NCBI RefSeq assembly: GCF_000429645.1
Contig: NZ_KE386934.1
Coordinates: 582,751 to 646,750 of the forward strand
From: Niveispirillum irakense DSM 11586
Lineage (GTDB): Bacteria; Pseudomonadota; Alphaproteobacteria; Azospirillales; Azospirillaceae
Direction of reading: 5' to 3'
DNA: 64,000 nt
Shown here piece after piece: positions 1 through 12,122 of the stretch. The first letter of the stretch is position 1; every line of letters begins with the position of its first letter. The notes beneath the pieces were generated by a model. It made no database searches and was not told where the DNA came from. It worked only from the letters and a program-made list of their open reading frames with translations. A program made the translations under genes and the position numbers.

Positions 1-672
1 GCAGCCGGGGCGCTTTACGCCTTTGGCGGGGAAGTGCCGGCAGACCCGGCCCTGGGCCGCCGCCTGCTGACTCAGGCGGCGGAAGCCGGCGACATGCACG
101 CGCAATATGATCTTGCCCGGCTGTTAAACGGGACCGACCCGGTGGAAGCGCTTTACTGGGCCCGCCGGGCCGCAGGACAGGGATTGTCAGGGGCCATGCG
201 GCTGGCCGATTCCCTGGCCACATCGGCCAACCCCGATCAGGTGGCCGCCGCCAACCGGCTGCTGGCCCGCCCGCTGCCGCAGCGGCCAAGCCCCCTGCCC
301 CCCAGCGGTACAACCCTGACGCTGACCGTAACCAAGCCTGCGCCGGTCATCAGCAAGGCGGCCCCGGCCCAAAGCGCCCCATCAACCCCGGACCAAGCCC
401 CCGCACCGGCCCCTGCTGCCGGGGATTGGGCGGTACAGGTCGGTGCCCTGCCCAGTCAGGCGGAAGCGGACCGCCATTGGGCGGCCCTTCAGCGACGGCA
501 GGGGGATTTGCTGGGTAACCGCACGCCCTATTGGGAAAAGGCTGATCTGGCCAAGGGCACCTTCATCCGCGTGCTGCTGACCGGATTCGCCGACCGCGCG
601 GCCGCCGGCGATTTCTGCACCCGGTTGAAGGCGGCCGGCACGGATTGTCTGGTCAGGCGTTCCCCCGGCTGA
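1..672 (+). CDS. SPOR-domain repeat protein, 5' end missing
   Basis: The reading frame is open to the left edge of the window, so the gene starts outside it. The visible 223 residues begin with Sel1/TPR-like helical repeat sequence (ALYAFGG, then RRLLTQAAEAGDMHAQYDLA and EALYWARRAAGQGLSGAMRL). An Ala/Pro-rich linker follows, and then a C-terminal SPOR domain starting at WAVQVGALPSQAEA and ending with a Cys-containing strand (AAGTDCLVRRS). SPOR domains bind denuded septal peptidoglycan, so a periplasmic or envelope role near the division site is likely; the Sel1 part suggests protein contacts. The last 20 bases overlap the convergent O-antigen-ligase-like gene. Family assignment is good; the exact role is unknown. 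Confidence 0.8.
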   Translation, partial: AAGALYAFGGEVPADPALGRRLLTQAAEAGDMHAQYDLARLLNGTDPVEALYWARRAAGQGLSGAMRLADSLATSANPDQVAAANRLLARPLPQRPSPLPPSGTTLTLTVTKPAPVISKAAPAQSAPSTPDQAPAPAPAAGDWAVQVGALPSQAEADRHWAALQRRQGDLLGNRTPYWEKADLAKGTFIRVLLTGFADRAAAGDFCTRLKAAGTDCLVRRSPG

Positions 673-1894
673 CCAGCGGCACCCGCATCGCCAGTTCAAT
701 CAAGGCGAAGGCGAACAGCATGCCGCACAGCAGCCAAGTCTGCCACGCGCCATAGGCAAAGCACTGGATGAAGATGCAGGTGCCAAACAGGGCCAGCGCC
801 ATCACCCGCCGCTGCCCCTCCAGCCGCACCAGCAGCCACAGGACAGCCAGCAACAGCCACGTCACCAGCGCCGCGCCAATCCAGCCCAGTTCCAGCCGGA
901 CCTGGAGGAAGAAATTATGCGGGTGGAGCGGCAGCTTGCCCCAATGATCGGTGCCGGGGAACGATTCCTTGCCGCCAGGAATGGCCCGTGCACTGTCCAG
1001 GCCCCAGCCCAACCAGGGCTTCTGTTCGATGAAGGGGACGACAAAATCCCAGGTCAGAATGCGATGCTGGAAACTATGCGGCATCCAGGGGGCCTGGGCC
1101 AGACCGGCATTCAACATCGCCTGGGCCGCTGGCGTACAGAAAACCATGCCGGCGACAATGCCCACCGCGATGATCCCGGCAGCGATGCGGGGCGACCAGA
1201 GGGCGAGAGCGATCAAGCCCAGCAAGGCCAGTTGCGCCGCCGCTGCCGACTGGCTCTCACTCAAAAGGCAGGTCACTGTCACCAGCGCCAGCCAGATGCC
1301 TGCCATCAGGCGACGGCCCGACCGCCAGAGCAGCAGGGCCACCGGGCCGGACATCAGCGCCACCAGCACCGATGCACGGTTCACGGCGGAAACGAAGGCC
1401 CACGGATAAGGCGGTTCCCCATTCTGCAGGCGGTAGATCGGCTGATCGCCAAAAACCTCCACCCCCAGCAATAGCAGCCCGACCAAAGCCGCCAAGGGCA
1501 ACAGCTTGGCCAGCCGCGTCGCCGCCCCTGGCGAGATCAGAACCATTGCCGGAAACAGAAGGAAAGCGGGCAGAAATTCATAAAGGAACGTGATCGCCTG
1601 CCCGGTCGCATCTTTGGGCACCAGGGTCCAGGTGATAGAGAGAGCGCCATAAAAGATAAACACCAGCAGCGGCACCAGAACCGACCAGTCCAGCACCGGC
1701 AAGCGCCGATCCCGCCAGACCAGCAGCCCGCCGCCGAGCACGGCCAGCAGAATGAAACCGGGAGCCGTCGCACGCGCTGCCAGCGGCGCCACCAGCCCCA
1801 GCATCAGGCAACCAATGATCAGGAAAATAACGCCAAGCGGCCCCAGGACCGTGGGCGAGGGGGTCGGCTTTGCCGCCCCGAACGTATCAGACAT
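653..1894 (-). CDS. O-antigen ligase (WaaL/Wzy_C) family membrane protein
   Basis: A 413-residue polytopic inner-membrane protein with about ten to twelve hydrophobic segments. A long periplasmic loop near residues 275-330 contains the typical motif LHPHNFFLQVRLELGWIG. The HPHN...E...G pattern is the signature of the Wzy_C domain found in O-antigen ligases and related polysaccharide polymerases, which transfer undecaprenyl-linked glycans to lipid A core or other acceptors. Sequence alone does not separate ligase, polymerase and protein O-glycosyltransferase functions. No other surface-polysaccharide genes adjoin it. Its 3' end overlaps the convergent SPOR gene by 20 bases. The start at 1894 begins MSDTFGAAKP and gives a normal short cytoplasmic N-terminus. 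Confidence 0.8.
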   Translation of the reverse strand: MSDTFGAAKPTPSPTVLGPLGVIFLIIGCLMLGLVAPLAARATAPGFILLAVLGGGLLVWRDRRLPVLDWSVLVPLLVFIFYGALSITWTLVPKDATGQAITFLYEFLPAFLLFPAMVLISPGAATRLAKLLPLAALVGLLLLGVEVFGDQPIYRLQNGEPPYPWAFVSAVNRASVLVALMSGPVALLLWRSGRRLMAGIWLALVTVTCLLSESQSAAAAQLALLGLIALALWSPRIAAGIIAVGIVAGMVFCTPAAQAMLNAGLAQAPWMPHSFQHRILTWDFVVPFIEQKPWLGWGLDSARAIPGGKESFPGTDHWGKLPLHPHNFFLQVRLELGWIGAALVTWLLLAVLWLLVRLEGQRRVMALALFGTCIFIQCFAYGAWQTWLLCGMLFAFALIELAMRVPLVSRGNA

Positions 1895-2100
1895 GCGGCA
1901 CCCGCACCGTTTCCATGGATGCAGCCCACCGCTCCGGGGCCACGGCGCGGGATATTACGCCCTCAGCCCTTAAAAACAAGACCGCCAGCCCGGCCCGTAT
2001 CTTCCGCGAACATCCCCCGTGATTGCCGACACTGGCATCAAGCCGTGCTGCGTGACTATATGGTGTGGCAATGGTTTTCCGCCCACAAGGCACTGTCCCC

Positions 2101-2997
2101 ATGTCCAGCATGCCCCTTTCCGCCGCCCTGATCCCCCTGACCGACCGCGCCGTAATCGCCGTGGGGGGGGAAGATCGTGTCAGCTTCCTGCAAGGTCTGG
2201 TTACCAACGACGTTACCCAGGCCGGTCCCGACCGGGCGCTATGGTCAGCCCTGCTGACGGCCCAGGGCAAGTTCCTGCATGAATTTTTTATCATCGCTGA
2301 TGGAGAGCATCTGCTGCTGGAGTGCGAATCCGGCCGGCGGGAGGATCTGCTGCGGCGGCTGCGCATGTTCAAGCTGCGGGCCAAGGTAGACCTTGCCGAC
2401 CTGTCCGACCGGCTTGCCGTTTTCGCCCGACTGGACGAAGACACCGGCGCCGTGCCCGGCAGGCTGTGGCGGGAAGACGGCAATGGCATCGCCTATACCG
2501 ATCCCCGCCATGCCGGTATCGGCACGCGGCTGATCCTGCCAACCGACCGGGCCGCCGGTGCCACTGGCGACAAGGCCGCCTGGGAACAGCGCCGGCTGAC
2601 CCTGGGCCTGCCCGATGGCAGCCGCGATATGCTGGTGGAGAAATCCATCCTGCTGGAAAATGGATTCGATGAATTGCACGCCATCGCCTGGACCAAGGGC
2701 TGTTATGTCGGCCAAGAGCTGACGGCGCGGACCAAATATCGCGGTCTGGTGAAAAAGCGCCTGACCCCGGTCCGTCTTGCCGGCCCCCTGCCCGCCCCTG
2801 GCACGCCGGTCATGGCGGCGGAGCGCGATGTGGGGGAAATCCGCAGCGGTGCTGGTGATCTGGCCTTGGCCTTGATTCGTCTGGACGCGCTGAATGGGCC
2901 TGATCCGTTACAGGCCGGCGAAACACAAATCCATCCGACCCTGCCCGATTGGCTGGTTTTGCCCCAGACCGAAGGGTCTGCACCAACGAATGGATGA
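2101..2997 (+). CDS. ygfZ: YgfZ/GcvT-domain folate-binding Fe/S cluster repair protein
   Basis: A 298-residue protein of the YgfZ (IBA57-like) family, which uses a tetrahydrofolate-binding GcvT fold to help assemble or repair [4Fe-4S] clusters in enzymes such as MiaB. The diagnostic motif K-G-C-Y-V-G-Q-E is present (TKGCYVGQELTARTKYRG), including the Cys required in this family. I chose the ATG at 2101 (MSSMPLSAALIPLTDR) because family members begin just before the strand that reads LTDRAVIAVGGEDRVSFLQG. An in-frame ATG at 2065 would add 12 residues. It stands alone, transcribed away from the O-antigen-ligase-like gene. Confidence 0.88.
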   Translation: MSSMPLSAALIPLTDRAVIAVGGEDRVSFLQGLVTNDVTQAGPDRALWSALLTAQGKFLHEFFIIADGEHLLLECESGRREDLLRRLRMFKLRAKVDLADLSDRLAVFARLDEDTGAVPGRLWREDGNGIAYTDPRHAGIGTRLILPTDRAAGATGDKAAWEQRRLTLGLPDGSRDMLVEKSILLENGFDELHAIAWTKGCYVGQELTARTKYRGLVKKRLTPVRLAGPLPAPGTPVMAAERDVGEIRSGAGDLALALIRLDALNGPDPLQAGETQIHPTLPDWLVLPQTEGSAPTNG

Positions 2998-3061
2998 ATC
3001 GCCCCCAAGAATTAGCTAGTCTCTGCCGGAACAACGCAATATCCGGGGATCGGGGGCTGGA

Positions 3062-5737
3062 ATGAAGGAGCGGGTAACGGGATCGCGGCTGTCGTCGCTG
3101 CGCGGTCTCGCCGCTGCGACGGCGCTGGGGGGAACCGTGCTGGTCGGCGCCTTGGCCGCCGGTGCCACGTTCCAGCTTGCGCAATATTCCGTCCAGTCCG
3201 CCAATCTGGAAGCACCGGGGGAAACCCTGGCCAAAACCCGGCTGCTCACCGATATCCAGACCCGTCTGGGCCAGGGCGGCTTTCTGGGCGCACTGGCCCA
3301 GTTCGCGGAAACCGGCAGTGCGGAAGCCCGCGCCGAAATGCGCGCCAGCCTGGATGCCGCCGATCAGACATTGCGTGGCCTGCAGGGCAAGCGCCTGACA
3401 CCGGCAGAGCTTGAACTGGCCGGCGATTTGCGCCGGCTGCTGGACATGGCCTCCCGCGCTGTGGAATCGGCCGCCACCGGCCCGGCCGGCCTGGGCCAGA
3501 ACACCTCGCTGATCCTGCTGACCCGCCACGCCTCCCTGGCCGACCGGATCGACGCCCGCAGCCGCACGCAGCAGGCGGTGGAACTGGCACGGCTGGAAAG
3601 CCTGGCCCAGCGCGGCCTGTGGCTGGGCGTGGGGGCTGTCGCCGCCCTGGTGGTCACCCTGTTCGCCTTCCTGACATTGCTGGGCAGCCGCGTCATCCGC
3701 CCCTTGCGGGAACTGACAGCGGGGGTGGAGGCGGTGGCCCGCGGTGACTGGCGCAGCCCCATCTGGGGTACGGGCCGGGCAGATGAATTTGGTGATCTGG
3801 CGCGGGCGGTGGATGGTTTCCGCCGGCAAGCGCAGGAAATCCCGGATATTTCCGTCGCGACGGAGGATGGGCGCCTGCGCCTGAAATTCGAAGGGGATTA
3901 TGCCGACCTGTTCGAGGCCCTGACCGCGCGGCTGCGCGGGGCCGGCGGCACGCTCGCCGTGCTGGGGCAGGATGTTGGCCGCGTGGTGGGCGACACCAAG
4001 CAGCAACTGCATGAAACGCTGGGTCAGGTGAACCAGCTTTGCACCGCCGCCGTGCGCACGGTCAGCGAAAGCAACCGTGAAATCCGGCAGGCGACGGAAA
4101 TGCTGGCCCATGCCGTGGCCCAGGTGAAGGCGTTTGACGCTGATGAACAGGGCGGCGGACTGGACGCTGTCATCGAAGCACTGCGCCACCATGCCGATAT
4201 GCTGGCCGCCACCCTGTCGCGCACGGAAATGGCCGTCACCAAAACGCTGGAAAGCCTGACGACCACCGATGGCGACATGCGCGATGCCAGTGCGGAGGCG
4301 CGGGACGCCGCCCACAACCTGTCCGCCACCATGGCGGAAACCCAGCAGAGCCTGCTGGCAGCGGTGAAAATCCTGCGCGCATCCGGCGACCTGCTGGCCA
4401 ATACCGCCGACCAGACGGGCAGCCGCCTGACCCGCGCCGCCGACGCCATGGAAGATGGCGAGAAAGCCATGGTCGCCGCCCTGGGCAGCGCCACATCCCG
4501 CCTGGATTCCGTGACCGAGCAGGCATCGGCCCGGCTGGAGGATGCCGGCATGCAGGTGGCGCGCGCCGCCGAATTGCTGGATGACCGGTCCGCCGATATT
4601 GCCAGCCGCCTGGAAACGGCGCTGGAAAGCATGCATGACGCGCACGACACTTTGCAGAAATCGGCCGAAGCGGCTGAAAGCAAGATGGAGCCGCTGGCCG
4701 ATCAGTTCATCGCCATCAAGGACCATTTCAGCGGCTTGATGGAAGAGGTCGGCGACCGGGCGGACAGCATGTCCCGCGCCGTGGACGCCTTGCGCACCAC
4801 GTCGAACGATCTGAAATCGGAGTTTGAGCGGCGGCGGGTGGAGCCAGGCCAGCATGAGGCCATTGCCGACCTGCTGACCCGGCTGCGCGGCAGCGCCACC
4901 CAGATCGCGTCCCGCGTGGGCGAGATCGGGGAGACGGCGCAACGGCTGGCCCAGTCCCTGACCGGTGGTGTGGATGATGCCACTGCCCGGCTGCGCGATG
5001 TGACCGGCGACCTGCGCCAGGAAACCCGTACCCTGTCCACCGAGGCGCATCAGGCCGCCACCAGCCTGTCCCGCGCCGTGGGGCAGCAGGAACGGATGCT
5101 GACCGACCTGCAGAACCTGACCAAAGAGCTGGATGCCCAGCGCGACAAGGATAATACGCCCCAGGCGCTGGTGGACCTGACCAGCGGCCTGCGCGCCGCC
5201 ATTGATGCCGTGCATGCCCTGATCGCCAGCGCCGACAACCGGGAGAAGACGGCGGTGGAAACCGCCGTTGGGCTGGTGGCGGACCTGCGCCAGCGGATTG
5301 AGGCAATCGAGGGCATGGCCGGCGGGCTGCATGCCGCCACGGATGCGCTGCATGCCTTGGCCGCCGCCGACAATGGCAGCCGCGACCGGGAGAATGCCGA
5401 CCTTCTGTCCATCGCCGAAGCGCTGAAGACGCGGCTGGACAGTATCGACCGGCTGGGCGACCGGCTGGACGGCACGACGGACAGCGTGCGCGGCCTGCTG
5501 GAGGAAACCCGCCAGCGGGAACGCACCGATCTTTCCATCGTGTCGGAGCTGACCCAGAACCTGCGGGAGCGGGTGCTGCGCCTGGACGGGTTGTCGGTCG
5601 ATCTGTCGCGGGCCATCGACATGCTGCGCTCCTCCTCCCGTCAGAACGAGACGGCCAGCGCCAACGCCGCCCGCGACCTGGGATCGCGGCTGGCGCAGAT
5701 CGCCGAACAGTTGAAAAGCGCCTCTGGCGGGCTGTGA
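3062..5737 (+). CDS. Membrane-anchored HAMP and long coiled-coil protein
   Basis: An 891-residue inner-membrane protein. It has a short cytoplasmic start, TM1 at about 17-39, a helical periplasmic region at about 40-185, TM2 at about 186-208 (GLWLGVGAVAALVVTLFAF) and a HAMP domain at about 209-262 with the usual ...VIRPLRELTAGVEAVARGDW and DEFGDLARAVDGF blocks. Roughly 600 residues of Ala/Asp/Arg/Leu-rich heptad-like helix follow to the C-terminus. This is the layout of a methyl-accepting chemotaxis protein, but I cannot find the conserved receptor hairpin (the EI..I...I..IA.QTNLLALNAAIEA type tip) or a CheR-tethering pentapeptide. It is therefore HAMP-linked but probably not a canonical chemoreceptor. 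The upstream sequence GGGGGCTGGA just before the ATG is a plausible ribosome site. Confidence 0.72.
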   Translation: MKERVTGSRLSSLRGLAAATALGGTVLVGALAAGATFQLAQYSVQSANLEAPGETLAKTRLLTDIQTRLGQGGFLGALAQFAETGSAEARAEMRASLDAADQTLRGLQGKRLTPAELELAGDLRRLLDMASRAVESAATGPAGLGQNTSLILLTRHASLADRIDARSRTQQAVELARLESLAQRGLWLGVGAVAALVVTLFAFLTLLGSRVIRPLRELTAGVEAVARGDWRSPIWGTGRADEFGDLARAVDGFRRQAQEIPDISVATEDGRLRLKFEGDYADLFEALTARLRGAGGTLAVLGQDVGRVVGDTKQQLHETLGQVNQLCTAAVRTVSESNREIRQATEMLAHAVAQVKAFDADEQGGGLDAVIEALRHHADMLAATLSRTEMAVTKTLESLTTTDGDMRDASAEARDAAHNLSATMAETQQSLLAAVKILRASGDLLANTADQTGSRLTRAADAMEDGEKAMVAALGSATSRLDSVTEQASARLEDAGMQVARAAELLDDRSADIASRLETALESMHDAHDTLQKSAEAAESKMEPLADQFIAIKDHFSGLMEEVGDRADSMSRAVDALRTTSNDLKSEFERRRVEPGQHEAIADLLTRLRGSATQIASRVGEIGETAQRLAQSLTGGVDDATARLRDVTGDLRQETRTLSTEAHQAATSLSRAVGQQERMLTDLQNLTKELDAQRDKDNTPQALVDLTSGLRAAIDAVHALIASADNREKTAVETAVGLVADLRQRIEAIEGMAGGLHAATDALHALAAADNGSRDRENADLLSIAEALKTRLDSIDRLGDRLDGTTDSVRGLLEETRQRERTDLSIVSELTQNLRERVLRLDGLSVDLSRAIDMLRSSSRQNETASANAARDLGSRLAQIAEQLKSASGGL

Positions 5738-5871
5738 CCGAAATGGGGTTTCCATTTCCGATAAAGGTCACAACACAAGTGTGAGCCGATCCCCTGTCAG
5801 CCTTGTTGTTAAGGGCATGGACGCAGGCGCAACCGCCTGATCCACCAGACAACAGACAGAGGAATACGACC

Positions 5872-6369
5872 ATGCGTAAGCATATCATTGGCGCCGCTTC
5901 GGCCGTCGCTCTGCTTTGCACCGGTGCTGCCTATGCGCAGACCGCCACGACCACAACGACCCCGAACGCGACCAGCACCGAAGCCACCCGTCCGGCAACC
6001 ACGATGCGCGATGATGCCAATGGCGTTGTCGGCAACCGGGCTTCCGCCGAATCCCTGATGGGCCGGACCGTGATCGGCGCCGATGGCAAGGATCTGGGTG
6101 AAGTCAAGGACGTGATCCTGGACGCCAATAGCGGTGAGGCCCGTCAGGTCGTGATCGCCAGCGGCGGTTTCCTGGGCATCGGCGAGAAGAACATCGCCGT
6201 TGATTTCAGCGACGCCCAGCTTCTGGCCGGCAAGGATCAGGTACAGGTGAACAGCCTGACCCAGGCGCAGGTGGAGAAGCTGGATGGTTATGAATATGAC
6301 CAGGATACTGTCTCGCTGAGCCGTGGCGGTGCCACCGCCCCGGCCACGCCGGGCGCTAGCGGCCAGTAA
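5872..6369 (+). CDS. Secreted PRC-barrel domain protein
   Basis: A 165-residue protein with a clear Sec signal peptide (MRKHIIGAASAVALLCTGAA, cleavage likely after AYA). A Thr-rich stretch follows (QTATTTTTPNATSTEATRP), then a PRC-barrel domain (LMGRTVIGADGKDLGEVKDV...VVIASGGFLGIGEKNIAVDF) and a Ser/Ala/Pro-rich tail. PRC barrels are small all-beta domains used in RNA processing, photosynthetic reaction-centre assembly and many alphaproteobacterial envelope proteins; the role here is unknown. The ATG at 5872 is preceded by AGAGGA at proper spacing and gives the signal peptide, so I prefer it to the upstream TTG at 5803. A strong terminator follows at 6405. Confidence 0.85.
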   Translation: MRKHIIGAASAVALLCTGAAYAQTATTTTTPNATSTEATRPATTMRDDANGVVGNRASAESLMGRTVIGADGKDLGEVKDVILDANSGEARQVVIASGGFLGIGEKNIAVDFSDAQLLAGKDQVQVNSLTQAQVEKLDGYEYDQDTVSLSRGGATAPATPGASGQ

Positions 6370-6404
6370 TCCGGCCAAAGGTTCTAATCACAACCCATGG
6401 AAAG

Positions 6405-6431
6405 CCCCCGGTCGAAAGGCCGGGGGTTTTT
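6405..6431 (+). terminator. Rho-independent terminator of the PRC-barrel gene
   Basis: CCCCCGG (6405-6411) pairs with CCGGGGG (6420-6426) across an 8-base loop, followed directly by TTTTT. It lies 36 bases after the PRC-barrel stop codon. Confidence 0.85.
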
Positions 6432-6451
6432 CATGTCCACTTTCATTTCTC

Positions 6452-6611
6452 ATACCAATCTCCCTAGATCATGACCGATCCAGGGAGATTTCGCGTTCCC
6501 TCATGCGCCGGGCGCCCGCATCCGCGGGCTTGGCTTGCGCGCCACGTGGCGCGGGCCGGCAGTCGCCGGCCTCCAGCCTGCCTAAAGGTCAGCCTTTAGG
6601 CAGGCTGGTAT
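6452..6611. repeat. Complex palindromic intergenic element with ATACC/GGTAT ends
   Basis: A 160-base non-coding block between convergent genes that starts ATACC and ends GGTAT. Inside are an inverted repeat AATCTCCCT (6457-6465) / AGGGAGATT (6482-6490) containing two GATC sites, a GC-rich middle with several short palindromes (for example GCGCCACGTGGCGC), and a perfect 16-bp hairpin with a 4-base loop (6573-6588 / 6593-6608). A related layout recurs at 57341-57448. It is probably a REP- or MITE-like element; no coding capacity was seen. Confidence 0.6.
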
Positions 6612-6630
6612 AATTGCAAAATCGCGCATG

Positions 6631-6655
6631 AAAAAGGGCCGGATCGCTCCGGCCC
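6631..6655 (-). terminator. Rho-independent terminator of ppdK
   Basis: On the minus strand GGGCCGGA (complement of 6648-6655) pairs with TCCGGCCC (complement of 6636-6643) around a 4-base loop, then runs into TTTTT (6631-6635). It lies just downstream of the ppdK stop. Confidence 0.85.
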
Positions 6656-6683
6656 CTTCCCATACGTACAAGTGAACTCAGGC

Positions 6684-9365
<2,682 letters not shown>

Positions 9366-9855
9366 GGTCTTGGTCCCGTCGATTGTTCAATGGTTGGGAT
9401 GTTTGGACTGGTGGTGATTTACGCTACGCAACATTGTGCAACGCTTTTGAGGGGGGTGTTGCACAGGGAAAACCGGCGGCAGGGTGCCGCAGGCATGGGG
9501 GTGCCCTGCCCGCGTTGGGGGCGGGGGGTGTGGTGGGGTGCGATAGGGGCACCCGTGGTTCAGGCATCCTCTCACCGTCATTCCCGCGAAGGCGGGAATC
9601 CAAAATCCGCGCTGTCGTATGGATTCCCGCCTTCGCGGGAATGACGGTTAAAGGGCTGAAAGGTGAGAGAGTCGAAAAGGCCGCGCGCACGCGGCAGGCA
9701 GGGCAAGCCCCACCCCCGACCGCATCCTGTAACGCCGCTCCGGCCACTACCTTTTTACCGCAATGCAGCAAAAAAGCCGTAATTCCACTAACTCCACCGC
9801 CGCGCCCCGACCGCGACAGGCGGCGGGGGGAGCGGCGGGGGAGCAACATGGCGGA
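9366..9855. other. 490-base intergenic region between glyS and ppdK
   Basis: No credible gene was seen. It holds the ppdK upstream region next to 9366-9420, the inverted-repeat element at 9574-9648, and a G/C-rich stretch up to the glyS stop. Open frames here are low-complexity shadows. Confidence 0.6.
9574..9648. repeat. REP-type inverted repeat, copy A (CATTCCCGCGAAGG type)
   Basis: Two perfectly complementary 29-base arms (9574-9602 and 9620-9648) are separated by 17 bases. Each arm also contains its own small hairpin TTCCCGC-GAAG-GCGGGAA. Related copies lie at 36933-37018 and 54076-54159. This core is familiar as a dispersed intergenic palindrome in many proteobacterial genomes. Confidence 0.85.
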
Positions 9856-12063
9856 TCAGCCCTCGATCTTGGAGAAATCGGCGATCAGCGCCAGGGTATC
9901 GCGGATCTGGCTCAACAAACGCAGGCGGTTGGCGCGCAGTTCCTTATCTTCCGCATTCACCGTCACCTTATCGAAGAAGGCGTCCAGCGGGGCACGCAAG
10001 GCGGCGAAGGCGGCCATGGCACCGGTGAAATCCTCTGCCTCCACCAGCGCCGTCGCCTGCTTGCCGGCAGCGATCAGCGCATCGGCCAGGGCCTTTTCCT
10101 CGGGCTGGTCCAGGCGGCTGGCATCGACCGGCTCACTATAGGATTTGCCGTCCTTCTTTTCCTCGATCCGCAGGATATTGCTGGCCCGCTTGGCGGCGGC
10201 CAGCAGATTAGCCCCATCCTCAGTAGCGACAAAAGCGGCCAGCGCATCAACACGGGCCAGCAGGCGGACGAGATCATCTTCGCCACCCAGCGCCAGCACG
10301 GCGTCAATCAGATCGTGCCGGACACCCTTTTCCTTCAGGGAGACCTTCAGGCGGTCGAAGAAAAACGGCAAAAGGCTAGGAACGTTAACAGCAACCTGCT
10401 CCTCAAAATGCTTTAGGCCATCAGCGGCTGCCTCAAGGTCTTTTTCATCATATAAATCGACCATGCGACCACGATTGGTTTTTAGATGATTTTCGATTTT
10501 AGAGTATTCAAGAGAATATGGGTTCTTATTCTTAAGAAGATTTTCAGAGGCAGCAAAAATAGCCGCCAACTTCACCCGCAGCCCGTTCTCCACGACCAAC
10601 CGGATCACACCCAAAGCCGCACGGCGCAGGGCGAACGGGTCGCGGGAGCCGGTGGGCTTCTCGTCGATGCCGAAGAAGGCGACCAGCGTGTCGATCTTCT
10701 CGGCCAAAGCCACGGCCACCGACACCTTGTCGGTCGGCACCCGGTCGGACGGGCCCAACGGCTTGTAATGGTCGGCGATGGCCTCGGCCACCGGGGCAGG
10801 CAGGCCTTCATGATAGGCCACATAGCGGCCCATGATGCCCTGCACTTCCGGGAATTCGCCCACCACGCCCGTGGTCAGGTCGGCCTTGGCCAGCCAGGCG
10901 GCGATTTCAGCCTGTTCAATTTCAGAGGCGCTGTACCCCAGCGCCTGGGCGATAGACTTGGACAGCGCGGCCATCCGCTCCACCCGCTGATGCAGCGTGC
11001 CCAGCTTGGCATGGAAGGTGATGTCCTTCAGGCCCGGCAACCGGTCTTCCAGCTTCACCTTCAAATCCTGGTCCCAGAAGAATTTCGCATCCGACAGGCG
11101 GGCGCGCAGCACGCGCTCATTGCCCGCCACCACGGCCTTGCCGCCATCGGCGGTGGTGCGGTTGGCGACGACAACGAAGCGCGGGGCCAGCTTGCCGTCT
11201 GTCGTTTCCAGCGCAAAATAACGCTGGTGCGTGCGCATGGAGGTGGTCAGCACCTCTGCCGGCACATCCATGAACTTGTCGTCGATGGCGCCGGTCAGCA
11301 CCACCGGATATTCCACCAGCCCCGCCACCTCTTCCAGCAGGCCCGGATCATCCTTCAGGCGGAAGCCCTCCGCCACGGCGGCCTTCTGCGCGCCGTCCAG
11401 GATCAGACGCTTGCGTGCCTCCCGATCCAGCACCACATGCGCGGCTTCCAGCTTGGCCTTATAATCGGCAAAACCGGTGACGCTGAACGCACCCGGTGAC
11501 AGGAAACGGTGGCCCTGGGTTTCATTGCCATAGGCGATGGTCTTGGCACCCAGGTTCAGGCTGCCGGGCACCACGGCCCCATCAAACAACGCGATGATGG
11601 AGTGCAGCGGGCGGACCCAGCGGAAATCATTGGCGCCCCAGCGCATGCTTTTCGGCCAGGGCAGTTCGCGGATGGCGGCATCGATGATCGCCGGCAGGGC
11701 ATCAACCGTGGCCCCACCCTTCTTCTCGATCACCGCGAAATAGAACACGCCTTTGCCGGTATCGCGCTGTTCGGCCTGATCAATACTGGCAAGGCCCGCC
11801 CCTTTCAGGAAGCCGGCCAGCGCCTGTTCGGGCGACCCGACGCGCGGGCCCTTCTTTTCCTCCCGCACATCGGCCTGGGCCGTGGGCACACCATCGACCA
11901 CCAGGGCCAGACGGCGGGGGGTGGAATGGGCCTCTGCCTTGGTAAAGGCAATGCCGGCAGCCGCCAGCTTGTCCGTCACCAGACGCTTGAAGTCATCCGC
12001 CGCCCGCACCTGCATGCGGGCCGGGATTTCTTCCATGAACAGTTCGATCAGCAGTTCGGCCAT
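9856..12063 (-). CDS. glyS: Glycine--tRNA ligase beta subunit
   Basis: A 735-residue beta subunit of the alpha2-beta2 bacterial glycyl-tRNA synthetase, which charges tRNA-Gly together with GlyQ. It opens with [18 protein letters not shown] and contains the usual beta-subunit blocks (EIQGHR-like [63 protein letters not shown]). The C-terminus carries the anticodon-binding-like helical domain. It sits 59 bases behind glyQ in the same direction, so the two form a glyQS operon. It is slightly longer than the E. coli protein, which is normal for alphaproteobacteria. Confidence 0.96.
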   Translation of the reverse strand: MAELLIELFMEEIPARMQVRAADDFKRLVTDKLAAAGIAFTKAEAHSTPRRLALVVDGVPTAQADVREEKKGPRVGSPEQALAGFLKGAGLASIDQAEQRDTGKGVFYFAVIEKKGGATVDALPAIIDAAIRELPWPKSMRWGANDFRWVRPLHSIIALFDGAVVPGSLNLGAKTIAYGNETQGHRFLSPGAFSVTGFADYKAKLEAAHVVLDREARKRLILDGAQKAAVAEGFRLKDDPGLLEEVAGLVEYPVVLTGAIDDKFMDVPAEVLTTSMRTHQRYFALETTDGKLAPRFVVVANRTTADGGKAVVAGNERVLRARLSDAKFFWDQDLKVKLEDRLPGLKDITFHAKLGTLHQRVERMAALSKSIAQALGYSASEIEQAEIAAWLAKADLTTGVVGEFPEVQGIMGRYVAYHEGLPAPVAEAIADHYKPLGPSDRVPTDKVSVAVALAEKIDTLVAFFGIDEKPTGSRDPFALRRAALGVIRLVVENGLRVKLAAIFAASENLLKNKNPYSLEYSKIENHLKTNRGRMVDLYDEKDLEAAADGLKHFEEQVAVNVPSLLPFFFDRLKVSLKEKGVRHDLIDAVLALGGEDDLVRLLARVDALAAFVATEDGANLLAAAKRASNILRIEEKKDGKSYSEPVDASRLDQPEEKALADALIAAGKQATALVEAEDFTGAMAAFAALRAPLDAFFDKVTVNAEDKELRANRLRLLSQIRDTLALIADFSKIEG

Positions 12064-12122
12064 GATTTCTTCAGTTCAAAAACGTCTGGTGAAAATTCGT
12101 TACGATTACAAAACAAGGCCGC

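Noticed and set aside
2810..5755. A 981-codon open frame on the minus strand
   Set aside because: It is the exact antisense of the HAMP/coiled-coil gene. Its translation is Gly/Gln/His-rich without domains, as expected opposite a GC-rich coding sequence.
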